Part shown: positions 7,378 to 16,548 of the stretch, piece by piece
How positions within the stretch are numbered: position 1 is the first letter of the stretch
Layout: every line of letters starts with the position of its first letter
NCBI RefSeq assembly: GCF_000227465.1
Contig: NC_016047.1
Coordinates: 1,503,001 to 1,567,000 of the forward strand
Reading direction: 5' to 3'
DNA length: 64,000 nt
Origin: Bacillus spizizenii TU-B-10
Lineage (GTDB): Bacteria; Bacillota; Bacilli; Bacillales; Bacillaceae
Made by a program: the position numbers and the translations under genes
The notes under the pieces: generated by a model
The model's input: only the letters and a program-made list of their open reading frames with translations
What the model was told of the DNA's origin: nothing
Database searches by the model: none

Positions 7378-9072
7378 ATGTTACGATTAATGAGACAACA
7401 CAAAAAAGAAACATATTATCTCTGGATCGCATTATTTCTCCTTTTGCTGTATGTATCCCCGCTTTTTATTTTAAAGGAAGATGCCCATATTCGCGTCCAC
7501 GACAATTTAGATTCCAATATCGCTTGGTACAAGGTACTGGCTGATAGCGGAGAAATCATTGGCAAGGTTGACGCGGCCATTCCGCAAATCATTAACGGGC
7601 TGCCGCGGGATGCCTTTGGCACTGAGTTGAGCGGAATTGTTTGGCTGCACGCTTTCTTTTCTTCCATGACCGCCTATGCAATAAGCCAGACGATTACAAG
7701 GGTTGTCGCTTTTTTTGGAATGTATATGCTGCTGAAGAAACATGTAATTCCGGAGCCAAAAGCGGCTTTCATCCGGATAGGCGTATCACTGGCCTTTGCC
7801 TTAACACCTTTTTGGCCTTCGGGAATGCTAAGTACGCTTGGATATCCTTTGGCACTGTGGGCTTTTTTAAATATCCGAAAAGGGGATATCTCTTGGAGAG
7901 AGTGGCTGACGCTCGGGTTGCTTCCTTTATATTCAAGCTTTGTCTTAGGCTTCTTCTTTTTCTTGGCAGGAATGGCGTGTTTTTGGCTGTATGATGCCAT
8001 CACAAATAGAAGATGGAACCTGATTTTTTTAGGCAGTATTGCATTTATGACGAGTATTTATCTTTTCGTTGAATATCGGCTTGTCTATTCGATGCTGTTC
8101 TCGCACGCACCGATGCATCGGATTGAATTTATTTCATCAAGGCATGACGTTTGGCATTCTCTCCGTCTATCCGTCAAAAACTTTGTCTATGGGCATAATC
8201 ATGTGATGACCGTTCATACCGTTGTCATCCTTCCGATCCTGCTGCTCGTATTTGCAGCTGTACTGTTCAAGCGAAACCGGACAAAGTTAGAACATGTTTA
8301 TCTGTTTTTATGTGTGCTTAATTACGGACTGTCATTATGGTATGCATTTTGGTTCAACAAAATATGGGCGGTGCCAAAGCAGAAATTTGCCTTTTTAGCC
8401 GAATTTAATTTTGCCCGTTTTCATTTTCTGCGGCCGCTTGTCATATACGTAAGCTTTGCGCTTGCTTTGTATCTCATTTGGCGGATGGGAAGAGGATGGA
8501 AATGGCTTGTATATGCTGCGGTTGCTGCTCAGCTGATGGTGTTGGCGCCTTTTAATGAAGAATATACGTATGGCGTTCACTACAATGCGCCGACATTCCG
8601 GGAGTTTTATGCATCCGAGCAATTCAAAGAGATTAAGGAATATATCGGGCGTCCTCAAGATTCGTACAGGGTGGCAAGCATCGGACTGCATCCGTCTATT
8701 GCCCAATATAACGGGTTTTACACGTTAGATACGTATAACAATCTATACCCGCTCTCATATAAATATGAATTTAGGAAAATCATTGAAAAAGAGCTGGAAA
8801 AAAACGCTCGGCTGAAACAATATTTCGATGAATGGGGCAGCCGCTGCTATCTTTTCGTTGATGAACTCGGGAAACGATATGATTTCAAAAAGAACTCGAA
8901 GAAAACGATTAACAATCTTCAATTAAATACAGATGTATTTAAAAAAATGGGCGGGCGTTATATTTTTTCTTCAGTTCCGATCAAGAATGCTGAGCAAAAC
9001 CATCTTGCGCTCGTTAAGACGTTTGACCATAAAGATTCTGCCTGGCGCATTTATTTATATGAAACAAGATAA
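7378..9072 (+). CDS. ykoS: Polytopic membrane protein YkoS, GT-C-like
   Basis: 564 aa, start ATG at 7378 with only a weak upstream GGATGTG. About ten hydrophobic segments occupy residues 15-400, followed by a soluble C-terminal part of about 150 residues (from NEEYTYGVHYN). After the first membrane segment is HIRVHDNLDSNIAWYK, an acidic loop in the place where GT-C glycosyltransferases carry catalytic acids. It is followed after 12 bases by ykoT, a polyprenyl-phosphate glycosyltransferase. Such pairs often charge a lipid carrier with sugar and transfer it outside the membrane, so YkoS is probably the transferase (inference). Confidence 0.8.
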   Translation: MLRLMRQHKKETYYLWIALFLLLLYVSPLFILKEDAHIRVHDNLDSNIAWYKVLADSGEIIGKVDAAIPQIINGLPRDAFGTELSGIVWLHAFFSSMTAYAISQTITRVVAFFGMYMLLKKHVIPEPKAAFIRIGVSLAFALTPFWPSGMLSTLGYPLALWAFLNIRKGDISWREWLTLGLLPLYSSFVLGFFFFLAGMACFWLYDAITNRRWNLIFLGSIAFMTSIYLFVEYRLVYSMLFSHAPMHRIEFISSRHDVWHSLRLSVKNFVYGHNHVMTVHTVVILPILLLVFAAVLFKRNRTKLEHVYLFLCVLNYGLSLWYAFWFNKIWAVPKQKFAFLAEFNFARFHFLRPLVIYVSFALALYLIWRMGRGWKWLVYAAVAAQLMVLAPFNEEYTYGVHYNAPTFREFYASEQFKEIKEYIGRPQDSYRVASIGLHPSIAQYNGFYTLDTYNNLYPLSYKYEFRKIIEKELEKNARLKQYFDEWGSRCYLFVDELGKRYDFKKNSKKTINNLQLNTDVFKKMGGRYIFSSVPIKNAEQNHLALVKTFDHKDSAWRIYLYETR

Positions 9073-9084
9073 GGAGGATATCGA

Positions 9085-10098
9085 TTGAAACAGTCACAGC
9101 CAGTATTAACCATCGTCGTTCCGTGTTTCAATGAAGAGGAAGTGTTTCAAGAGACAAGCCGTCAGCTGACAGAGGTTGTAGACAGCTTAATTGAAGAGAA
9201 GTTAATCGATGAAGACAGTAAAATTCTGTTTGTCGATGATGGCAGCAAAGACCGCACCTGGGCCTTGATTGCTATGGAGAGCATAAGAAACAAGAAGGTT
9301 ACGGGCTTAAAATTAGCCTGCAATGTCGGACACCAAAAAGCGCTTTTAGCCGGGCTGCATAAAGCGAAGAACAGGTCAGACTGCGTCATTTCGATTGATG
9401 CTGATCTTCAGGACGACATCTCTGTGATCCGGGATTTTATGCTGAAATATCATGAGGGCTGCGAAATCGTTTACGGTGTCCGCCGCAGCAGAAAAACTGA
9501 TACCTTTTTTAAACGTACGACCGCTTTAGGGTTTTATCGCCTCATGAATAAGCTTGGGATTAAATTAATTTATAATCATGCTGATTTTCGTTTAATGAAT
9601 AAAAGATCGCTTGAAGAGCTCGCTCGTTATCCGGAAGCGAATCTGTTTTTAAGAGGCATTGTTCCCATGATCGGCTTTAGATCAGCCGAAGTCTTGTATG
9701 ACCGTAAGGAACGCTTTGCCGGCAAAACGAAATATCCGCTGAAAAAAATGCTATCATTCGCTTTTAACGGGATTACATCATTCAGTGTCGCGCCGATCCG
9801 ATTCTTTACGATTTTAGGTTTTGTTTTATTTTTCTTCAGCGCTGTGGCAGGAGTTGGCGCATTTATACAAAAGCTGCTAGGCCATACAAATGCAGGATGG
9901 GCGTCGCTCATCATTTCCATTTGGTTTTTGGGCGGGCTGCAACTAATGGGAATCGGGATCATCGGAGAGTATATTGGAACGATTTTTTCTGAGGTGAAAA
10001 GACGGCCGAAATATGCGGTTGATATCGATTTATATAATGAGCCGCTAAGCCCGCTCCAGCGCCAGGAAAAAGAGCGGTTAGAAAAAAAGTACAGTTGA
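9085..10098 (+). CDS. ykoT: GT2 polyprenyl-phosphate glycosyltransferase YkoT
   Basis: 337 aa with a TTG start at 9085; AAGGAGG overlaps the ykoS stop codon. GT2 domain of the DPM1/GtrB type: TIVVPCFNEEEVF, FVDDGSKDRT and SIDADLQDD (the DxD metal site), then two C-terminal transmembrane helices (about 230-255 and 268-295; SIWFLGGLQLMGIGIIGEYI is typical of this subfamily). It should transfer a sugar from a nucleotide donor to undecaprenyl phosphate. Operon partner of ykoS. Confidence 0.9.
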   Translation: MKQSQPVLTIVVPCFNEEEVFQETSRQLTEVVDSLIEEKLIDEDSKILFVDDGSKDRTWALIAMESIRNKKVTGLKLACNVGHQKALLAGLHKAKNRSDCVISIDADLQDDISVIRDFMLKYHEGCEIVYGVRRSRKTDTFFKRTTALGFYRLMNKLGIKLIYNHADFRLMNKRSLEELARYPEANLFLRGIVPMIGFRSAEVLYDRKERFAGKTKYPLKKMLSFAFNGITSFSVAPIRFFTILGFVLFFFSAVAGVGAFIQKLLGHTNAGWASLIISIWFLGGLQLMGIGIIGEYIGTIFSEVKRRPKYAVDIDLYNEPLSPLQRQEKERLEKKYS

Positions 10099-10102
10099 AT
10101 GG

Positions 10103-10131
10103 AAAGAGCTGACTTCATTAGTCAGCTCTTT
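10103..10131 (+). terminator. Terminator of ykoS-ykoT
   Basis: AAAGAGCTGAC pairs with GTCAGCTCTTT around a 7-base loop; the T run is short. Confidence 0.75.
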
Positions 10132-10228
10132 CAGCGTGCCCGACAAACTTTACTTTTGATACAACGTACTTGAATGATAGGTGGCTAATGACTCGCCTAA
10201 ACGGCACTTCCATCACATCTGGTGAAAG

Positions 10229-12064
10229 TCAGCTCTTTTTCTTCAACTGATGTAAAATGGCGTTAAGAGGTTCGTCTTGCGGGTTACGGTAAAAATCAAA
10301 AAATGGGCAGCCCTGCTTCTTAATCCGATCAACGACGGTGTCAATTGTAAACATAGCGGGTGTCAAGGAGGTTTGTACCTCGTGCCAATAGAGCGGTGCC
10401 GCGACAGTGCCAAGGTCATTCCCTCTTGTCGAATAAGGACAAATAATCGTTTTTCCTTCTGCATGCTGCAAATAATCAAGATACAATTTGCCGTGCCTGT
10501 TTTTAATCAAGCGTTCAGTGGTAAATAGCTCGGGAAATGCATTGGTGCAGTACTCAGCGATCAGCTGTGTAAACTGGCGTGTTTCTTCATACGTAAATGC
10601 CTCAGGGGACAAGGGAATATAAAGCTGGATGCCCTTGTTGCCGGACAGCTTTGGAAACGATGTGATGCCGAAGGAGTCAAACAGCCGCTTCAACTCATTT
10701 GCAGCCTGTACAGCCATGAGAAAGTCATCTCGTGAAGGCGGGTCCAAATCAATCACAATCTCAGCCGGACGCCTGCTTTGAATGGTTTGAAAAGGGACAT
10801 GAAACTCCAAAGCAAGCTGGTTGGCAAGCCATAATAAAGTGGACATATCCTCGCAGACAATATGTTCATGGCTTCCGTCATAGAAAGATTGAACAAAATC
10901 CGGCGCATAGTCCGGCTTGTTTTTTTGGAAAAACGATTCGCTCCTTGAGCCATGCGGATAGCGGATGACCGTGACAGCACGGTTTTTCAGAAATGGGAAC
11001 AGGTAGTCACTGACTTCAATCATATACTGAATAAAATCTTCTTTAGTTTTTTTATTCTTTTCAAATATGATTTTATCCAGGCTTGTGAACTGAAGCTTTG
11101 GATGGACCGATTTGGAGTGGCGTATGACTTGCGCATAAGTACATTCGGTCCAGTCCATATGGAATTCAAAACCGACAAACGATACCTCTCTCAATGTGCC
11201 TTGGAGAATCGTTAAGTATTGAACGGTTGCACAAATCGATGGTTCAAGCGTAAATTCGCCTGAAGATGTTTTATGTCCGTGCTGTTCCATAATCTCACGT
11301 ATGGCGTTTTTTTCCTCATCACGCATTCCGTGTGAGACAGAGGCAATCGGTGTCATTACGCCGTTTTTTAACACAGACACCGTCAGAAATCCATTGTTTG
11401 GGTTGAACCCTGTTATACAAACATAAGCTTGTTTAAAGTTTTTATATTTGAGCCAATCGGACGACCGCTTTCTTTCAAGCCATTTGCTGTTTGTTTTCTT
11501 CGCTACGATTCCTTCTCCGTCAAATTTCGTAACCATTCTCCAAAGCGGATCAAAATGATCATAGCATGGGATATATTGGATAGTTTCCTTAGCATAAGGG
11601 TCTGGAGAAGCAGGAAGCTTTGCCGCAGACATGAGATCGTACAGCGATTTTTTCCGGTCCAGATACGAAAGAGGCGAAATATCTTCTCCGCGGCGCTCTA
11701 ACAGATCAAAGGCGAGAAAGCAACACGGACGCGCGTTTGCCGATTCCTGAATCTTATCTGGTCTTTTCAAACGTCCCCGCACCTGAATGTGTTCAAAATC
11801 TGAACGGCAAGGGTTCACCAAACAGACGATTTCGCCATCAAGTGTCAGCGGAAGATCTTTTTCCATATGCAAAAAGGCGGTTTTGGCGAATTGCGTGATT
11901 TCAGGAAAGCTACTGTTAAGCTCCAAGCCATTTCTGCTGGTTAAGGTCACACCTGCTGAATGGATGCGGAGAATACAGCGGTACCCGTCATATTTTACTT
12001 CGTAGCGCCATTCTGCTCCTATTGGCGGTGACGAAGTAAGGACGGGCTGCATGGTGAACGCCAT
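10229..12064 (-). CDS. ligD: ATP-dependent DNA ligase LigD (NHEJ)
   Basis: 611 aa; start ATG at 12064, three bases after the ku stop. Ligase domain first (residues 1 to about 310) with the adenylation motif EVKYDGYR (Lys24) and GEIVCL. The primase-polymerase domain follows (about 330-611) with DLDPP (Asp439/Asp441) and SGNKGIQLYIPL. There is no phosphoesterase domain, as is usual in Bacillus. With Ku it rejoins double-strand breaks without a template, mainly in dormant or germinating spores. Formerly ykoU. Confidence 0.95.
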   Translation of the reverse strand: MAFTMQPVLTSSPPIGAEWRYEVKYDGYRCILRIHSAGVTLTSRNGLELNSSFPEITQFAKTAFLHMEKDLPLTLDGEIVCLVNPCRSDFEHIQVRGRLKRPDKIQESANARPCCFLAFDLLERRGEDISPLSYLDRKKSLYDLMSAAKLPASPDPYAKETIQYIPCYDHFDPLWRMVTKFDGEGIVAKKTNSKWLERKRSSDWLKYKNFKQAYVCITGFNPNNGFLTVSVLKNGVMTPIASVSHGMRDEEKNAIREIMEQHGHKTSSGEFTLEPSICATVQYLTILQGTLREVSFVGFEFHMDWTECTYAQVIRHSKSVHPKLQFTSLDKIIFEKNKKTKEDFIQYMIEVSDYLFPFLKNRAVTVIRYPHGSRSESFFQKNKPDYAPDFVQSFYDGSHEHIVCEDMSTLLWLANQLALEFHVPFQTIQSRRPAEIVIDLDPPSRDDFLMAVQAANELKRLFDSFGITSFPKLSGNKGIQLYIPLSPEAFTYEETRQFTQLIAEYCTNAFPELFTTERLIKNRHGKLYLDYLQHAEGKTIICPYSTRGNDLGTVAAPLYWHEVQTSLTPAMFTIDTVVDRIKKQGCPFFDFYRNPQDEPLNAILHQLKKKS

Positions 12065-12067
12065 GGG

Positions 12068-12952
12068 CTATGACGTGCCGGAGGCTTTTTTTCTAGTCGT
12101 TTTTCGTTTTTTATCTCCGGCTCCTTTCGGTTCAGCGTTTTGTGCTGGTGCGGCTGCCGGGGTTTCCCGGTTCGGCTTTCTGGTGCGGTCAATGCTGGCT
12201 TGCAAGGCGCTGACCAGGTCAATGACATCTTCACGAGGAGGCGCTTTATCAGGAGTGACGGCTGTTTCTTTATTTTCAAGCTTGTCGTTGACTCTTTGCA
12301 GCAGGGCGTGCCGGTACGTGTCCTCATATTTCTCAGGCTCAAACTCAGCCGTCAGCTCGTCTATTAATGTGATAGCGGTTTGCAGTTCCTTCTCGTTTAC
12401 ATTCGATTGATCCGGTACACCTGGGACATGGGCAGCGCTTCTGACCTCATCCGGATAATGGATAGACTCCATCACGATACAGTTTTCATAAACGCGTAGA
12501 ATGGCTAGCTGCTGCTTCGACCTGATTGTCATATTGGCGATGCCGATCTTTCCGGTTGAGCGCAGCGCCTCACGCAGCAGGGTATAAGCTTTTGTGCCGT
12601 TATCCCCGGGTCCGACAAAGTAGGAGCGGTTAAAATAAATCGGGTCAATTTCCTGAAGCTGAACAAAATCAACAATCTCAACCGCTTTCTCCTCATGCTC
12701 CCGCTTTAAGCTTTTTAAATCTTCGTCTGTCAGCACCACATATTTTCCTTTTACATATTCATATCCCTTCACAATTTCATCTGGACCGAGTGTTTTTTCG
12801 CAATTCGTGCAAATCTTTTCGTATTTGATTGGCGCGTGATCCTCTTTATGAAGGCTGCGCAGCTTAATGTCTTTATCTTCTGTGGCCGCATAAAGCTTGA
12901 TGGGGATGTTTACTAATCCAAAACTGATCGATCCCTTCCACATTGTATGCAT
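12068..12952 (-). CDS. ku: Ku DNA end-binding protein (NHEJ)
   Basis: 294 aa from the ATG at 12952 (MHTMWKGSISFGLVNIPIKL), behind AAGGGGTTT. The frame stays open to an ATG at 13003, but that start has no ribosome site. Compact bacterial Ku core (about 1-250) forming the homodimeric ring around DNA ends, then a basic low-complexity tail (PKGAGDKKRKTTRKKASGTS) typical of Ku C-termini that bind DNA and recruit LigD. Two CxxC-like cysteines (KICTNCEK) could form a zinc site. First gene of the ku-ligD operon. Formerly ykoV. Confidence 0.93.
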   Translation of the reverse strand: MHTMWKGSISFGLVNIPIKLYAATEDKDIKLRSLHKEDHAPIKYEKICTNCEKTLGPDEIVKGYEYVKGKYVVLTDEDLKSLKREHEEKAVEIVDFVQLQEIDPIYFNRSYFVGPGDNGTKAYTLLREALRSTGKIGIANMTIRSKQQLAILRVYENCIVMESIHYPDEVRSAAHVPGVPDQSNVNEKELQTAITLIDELTAEFEPEKYEDTYRHALLQRVNDKLENKETAVTPDKAPPREDVIDLVSALQASIDRTRKPNRETPAAAPAQNAEPKGAGDKKRKTTRKKASGTS

Positions 12953-13026
12953 ATCGATAAACCCCTTTTTTTCTTTAGTGTGAAGAGGAGGAGTATGATT
13001 CATGTGTAGTAACTTATGGGTGAAAA

Positions 13027-13056
13027 AACAGCCATCGCTGTTATTGCGACGGCTGT
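13027..13056 (-). terminator. Terminator of dgcW
   Basis: On the minus strand ACAGCCGTCGC pairs with GCGATGGCTGT, followed by TTTTTTC. It overlaps the end of the coding region. Confidence 0.75.
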
Positions 13057-15443
13057 TCGAGAATTAATTGTTCGAGTTGTTCCGGCGGTATCGGCCTGCT
13101 GAAAAAGAAGCCTTGTAAATGGTCACAGCCTTTTTCGTAAAGAAGCTGTTTTTGAGCGGAATTTTCCACGCCTTCAGCAATCACCTGCAAAGACAGCTGA
13201 TGTCCCATGGCAATAATGGCCCCGGTAATTTGCTCTGATTTCGGATGGGTCTGAATATCGTCGATAAATGATTTGTCGATTTTCAGCCTGTGAATCGGAA
13301 AGTCCTTCAAATAGCTAAGGGAGCTGTGTCCCGTTCCAAAATCGTCAATACTGATTCTGATGCCTAATTCCGTTAAAGATGACAAAACCTTCTTGGAGTG
13401 ATCGAGATTGTCCATTGTCATGCTTTCTGTCACTTCCACTTCAAGAAGCTGCGGAGGGAGCTGGTATTTATCAAGCGCGTCCTTGATCAGGGGAATCAGA
13501 TCTTCAGATTGAAATTGTCTTGCGGAAATATTAATGGCGACAGAAAGGTCATAGCCTTTGTCATACCAAACCCTTGCCTGCTTGCATGCTTCATCTACAA
13601 TCCACTTCCCGATATCAATAATGAGACCCGTTTCTTCAGCAACACCGATGAATTCTCCGGGCGGACACAGCTGCCCATCGGGTGTGACAAGGCGTATCAG
13701 CGCTTCTGCACCTGTCATTTTTTGATTTTTTGCACTGAATTGCGGCTGATAATGCAAGACAAATCTATTGTTATCGATTGCTTCTCTTAGTACCATTTCT
13801 TGGTTAAGCTTAACGGTTTCTTTGTTGCCGATCGAAAAAGAATAGTATCTGTATTTGCTTTTGTTTCGTTCTTTAGCGGCATACATCGCCATATCAGCCT
13901 TTTTCATCAATTCAAGACCATCCGTCCCGTCTTTCGGTGATATCGCAATCCCGATACTGACAGATATAACAAGCGTGTGATCCTGGATTTTAAATGGTTT
14001 TTTGAATTTTTGGATAATTTTTCTTGCTAAAACATCTGCTTCTCCTGTTCTGGTATTGGCGTCCGTCAAAATAATAATAAATTCATCACCACCAAGACGG
14101 GCGATAAATCCATTATCAGGGACAACAGATGACAGACGTCTGCCTGCCAGCTGGAGCAGCTGATCGCCGACATTATGTCCTAATGCATCGTTAATCACTT
14201 TAAACCGGTTTAAGTCCAGAAAGAATACAACTGTGCTATTGTTCAACGTATGCTCGCGATTCATCACCGCTGTTAAGTGTGAAATGGCATGTCGTCTGTT
14301 GGGTAAATCTGTAAGTGAATCATAATGAGCCATTCTATGGATTTCTTTTTCTGCCCTGTGCTGCTTTGTCATGTCCTTGCAAATGACATAAATGCTGTCC
14401 AGCTCTTGATTCACCTCAACGGGTATGAGCGTAATATTTAAGTGAAACTGGCCTTTTTCAGTGATAAGATCGCTATCACTGTTAATGGCTTGTTTTTCTT
14501 TTTTGACTTGCTCAAAAAGGCGATTAATCTTCTTTGATGTATAATGTCTCCAATCGTGCATGCTAAAGCCAAATTTTCTGATCATGTCTTCACCAGCATG
14601 ATTGGATGATATAATGTCTCCATCTAATGACAAAATAAAAATCGCATCAATATTGTGGACGATTAAAGACTGAAACCTCTGTTCGTTATCCTTTATGCGT
14701 TCGCTCTGTTTAATAAACTTTCGGTCCGCATGGGAACTGAATAATAATAGCGTTTGTATACAGAAAACGATTAACGTAACAAAAATCGACCAATGAAACG
14801 TTTGCACCTCCATATGGCTTCCGGGCGGTCCCATGTCCTCGTGGAAAGATGCCGCAAGCATCCCTGTATAGTGCATGCCTGAAATCCCGATACCCATGAC
14901 AAACGAACTGATGACTTTATAAAACATAAGATGATCAGAATGTTTTTTTAAGGCCAAGTCAAAGAATATTTTTAACGAGACGAAAGATGCCGCAATCGCA
15001 ATGATAATGGAAACTGTAAAAAGAATCGGTTCGTACATAATCATTACCCGGGAAATGGCAGACATTCCGATATAGTGCATTGATGCTATAGATGCGCCAA
15101 GCACAACTGATCCAGTAAGCAGTCTGTAATATGTAAGAATGTTCCGGCTGACAAAATATAATGACACAAATGATCCGGAAACAGTTGCGCCAATGGATGC
15201 AATTAAAGGCATGAATTCATATTGCATCGGCATCTCCATATGGACGGCCATCATCCCTACAAAATGCATTGACCAAATACCGAATCCCATAATAAGTGAG
15301 CCGGCGATCAGCCAAACTATGCTTTTTAAACCTGTGTTGATAGTGACTTTCCTTGACAGTTCAAGGGAAATGTACGATGCGGCACAGGCAATAAGAATAG
15401 ATAAACATATGAGCGTTGTATTATATGTAACGTGTATTTCCAA
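13041..15443 (-). CDS. dgcW: Membrane c-di-GMP protein DgcW (MHYT-PAS-GGDEF-EAL)
   Basis: 800 aa with a TTG start at 15443 behind GGGGGGAA. Seven transmembrane helices with three MHYT-type signatures (SMHFVG, SMHYIG, GMHYTG; residues about 55-205), proposed to bind copper or a gas. Then a PAS domain (about 250-370), a GGDEF domain with intact RLGGDEFIII, and an EAL domain with GAEALIR, DDFGTGHSSL and FFFSRPI, all catalytically plausible. Both synthesis and breakdown of c-di-GMP are therefore possible from sequence; the name assigns cyclase activity. Formerly ykoW. Confidence 0.93.
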   Translation of the reverse strand: MEIHVTYNTTLICLSILIACAASYISLELSRKVTINTGLKSIVWLIAGSLIMGFGIWSMHFVGMMAVHMEMPMQYEFMPLIASIGATVSGSFVSLYFVSRNILTYYRLLTGSVVLGASIASMHYIGMSAISRVMIMYEPILFTVSIIIAIAASFVSLKIFFDLALKKHSDHLMFYKVISSFVMGIGISGMHYTGMLAASFHEDMGPPGSHMEVQTFHWSIFVTLIVFCIQTLLLFSSHADRKFIKQSERIKDNEQRFQSLIVHNIDAIFILSLDGDIISSNHAGEDMIRKFGFSMHDWRHYTSKKINRLFEQVKKEKQAINSDSDLITEKGQFHLNITLIPVEVNQELDSIYVICKDMTKQHRAEKEIHRMAHYDSLTDLPNRRHAISHLTAVMNREHTLNNSTVVFFLDLNRFKVINDALGHNVGDQLLQLAGRRLSSVVPDNGFIARLGGDEFIIILTDANTRTGEADVLARKIIQKFKKPFKIQDHTLVISVSIGIAISPKDGTDGLELMKKADMAMYAAKERNKSKYRYYSFSIGNKETVKLNQEMVLREAIDNNRFVLHYQPQFSAKNQKMTGAEALIRLVTPDGQLCPPGEFIGVAEETGLIIDIGKWIVDEACKQARVWYDKGYDLSVAINISARQFQSEDLIPLIKDALDKYQLPPQLLEVEVTESMTMDNLDHSKKVLSSLTELGIRISIDDFGTGHSSLSYLKDFPIHRLKIDKSFIDDIQTHPKSEQITGAIIAMGHQLSLQVIAEGVENSAQKQLLYEKGCDHLQGFFFSRPIPPEQLEQLILEQPSQ

Positions 15444-15653
15444 ATGGAGATTCCCCCCGTGTCGTGAGTTCCAGTCTTGTTGACCTTCTTTATTATCGGC
15501 TGCTTAACCGCAGAGTTCCAGCCTTTAAGACCATAGAAATAAGGTAAGATCTATTTTTAGTTCAGCTGACCGTGAAAAATGTGTTAAAATCATGTTGACG
15601 TTTGCCGAAAAAACAAAAATGCATTATACATAAATATGGGAAAAGGGGAAGTG

Positions 15654-16289
15654 ATGGCTATCGAAGAGCTGGTTATGTCATGGATAGAAGCATTTAAAAG
15701 CTTATCTTATTTTGGAATATTTCTAGCGCTCTGCATTGAGTTTATCCCTGCTGAAATCGTCCTGCCGCTTGCGGGCTATTGGGTATCTAAAGGTGATATG
15801 ACACTTTTTGGCGCTGTTTTGGCAGGATCACTTGGAGGAGTGGCCGGCCCGCTTACGCTGTATTGGATAGGCCGGTACGGAGGAAGGCCGTTTCTTGAAC
15901 GTTTCGGGAAGTATCTCTTTATTAAGCCTGAAGCGCTTGATAAGTCTGATGAATTTTTCAAAAAGCATGGGGGATTTGTAGCCTTCAGCGGCCGTTTCTT
16001 GCCAGGCATCCGGACATTGATCTCCATACCGTGCGGAATTGCAAAAATGAACGTTTGGGTGTTTTCGTTTTATACGTTCATCGCCATGCTGCCGATTACA
16101 TTTGTATATGTTTATCTCGGTGTGAAACTCGGTGAAAATTGGAAGGAAGTCGGCTCTATTCTCGATCAATATATGCTTCCCATCGGGATAGCGATTTTGG
16201 CACTGTTCCTGCTCTATATGCTGATAAAAAAGAGGAAGAAACGCACCCATTCCGAACAATTATCTGTATTTTTTAAAAATAAACGTTGA
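15654..16289 (+). CDS. ykoX: DedA-family membrane protein YkoX
   Basis: 211 aa; ATG at 15654 behind AAAAGGGGAAGTG. The frame opens at 15636 but that ATG lacks a ribosome site. DedA/SNARE-associated fold: ALCIEFIPAEIVLPLAGY (re-entrant loop with an acidic residue), GSLGGVAGPLTLYWIGR, and FSGRFLPGIRTLISIPCG, the paired arginines of the family. Several DedA proteins are flippases for undecaprenyl phosphate or phosphatidylethanolamine; the substrate of this one is not shown. The promoter of the downstream gene overlaps its stop codon. Confidence 0.9.
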   Translation: MAIEELVMSWIEAFKSLSYFGIFLALCIEFIPAEIVLPLAGYWVSKGDMTLFGAVLAGSLGGVAGPLTLYWIGRYGGRPFLERFGKYLFIKPEALDKSDEFFKKHGGFVAFSGRFLPGIRTLISIPCGIAKMNVWVFSFYTFIAMLPITFVYVYLGVKLGENWKEVGSILDQYMLPIGIAILALFLLYMLIKKRKKRTHSEQLSVFFKNKR

Positions 16290-16314
16290 CAAAGTATCGC
16301 GCTGCGCATATCAT
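16286..16314 (+). promoter_or_regulatory. Promoter of the Mn2+ riboswitch-meeY transcript
   Basis: TTGACA at 16286-16291, 17-base spacer, TATCAT at 16309-16314. The -35 box overlaps the ykoX stop codon. Confidence 0.65.
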
Positions 16315-16335
16315 TGACGTATAATATCATATTTC

Positions 16336-16482
16336 TTGAAATCCCAAAGGGGAGTAGCGTCCGGAATGTTTTCCGGAAACAAAGTCGTCATTTCATGGAT
16401 TGCGATATCCATCGGCTTTGTTGGCATGCCTGAATTCATGTCTAGCAAGACCTTTGCCTTATGTCGGCAAAGGTCTTTTTTG
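16336..16482 (+). ncRNA. yybP-ykoY Mn2+ riboswitch
   Basis: Contains the class signature AAAGGGGAGTAGCGTC near 16345 and the closing GTTGGCATGCCTGAATTC region near 16420, then a terminator with GACCTTTGCC pairing to GGCAAAGGTC and six T (to about 16482). This is the founding member of the class. Mn2+ binding prevents termination and turns on the exporter downstream. Confidence 0.95.
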
Positions 16483-16548
16483 CATGGTCCGGCCGGCATA
16501 AGATCGGATGAAGAGAAAGAAAACAACTTTTTTGGGAGGGTATCATTT

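Noticed and set aside
9627..10118. 163-codon minus-strand ORF
   Set aside because: Antisense shadow of ykoT; low-complexity composition and no start signal.
12019..12410. ORFs antisense and sense over the Ku basic tail
   Set aside because: Shadow frames of the GC-rich Ku C-terminal coding sequence; no ribosome site.
16336..16548. N-terminal extension of the TerC exporter
   Set aside because: The open frame runs through the Mn2+ riboswitch and its terminator; the ATG at 16549 has the proper ribosome site.
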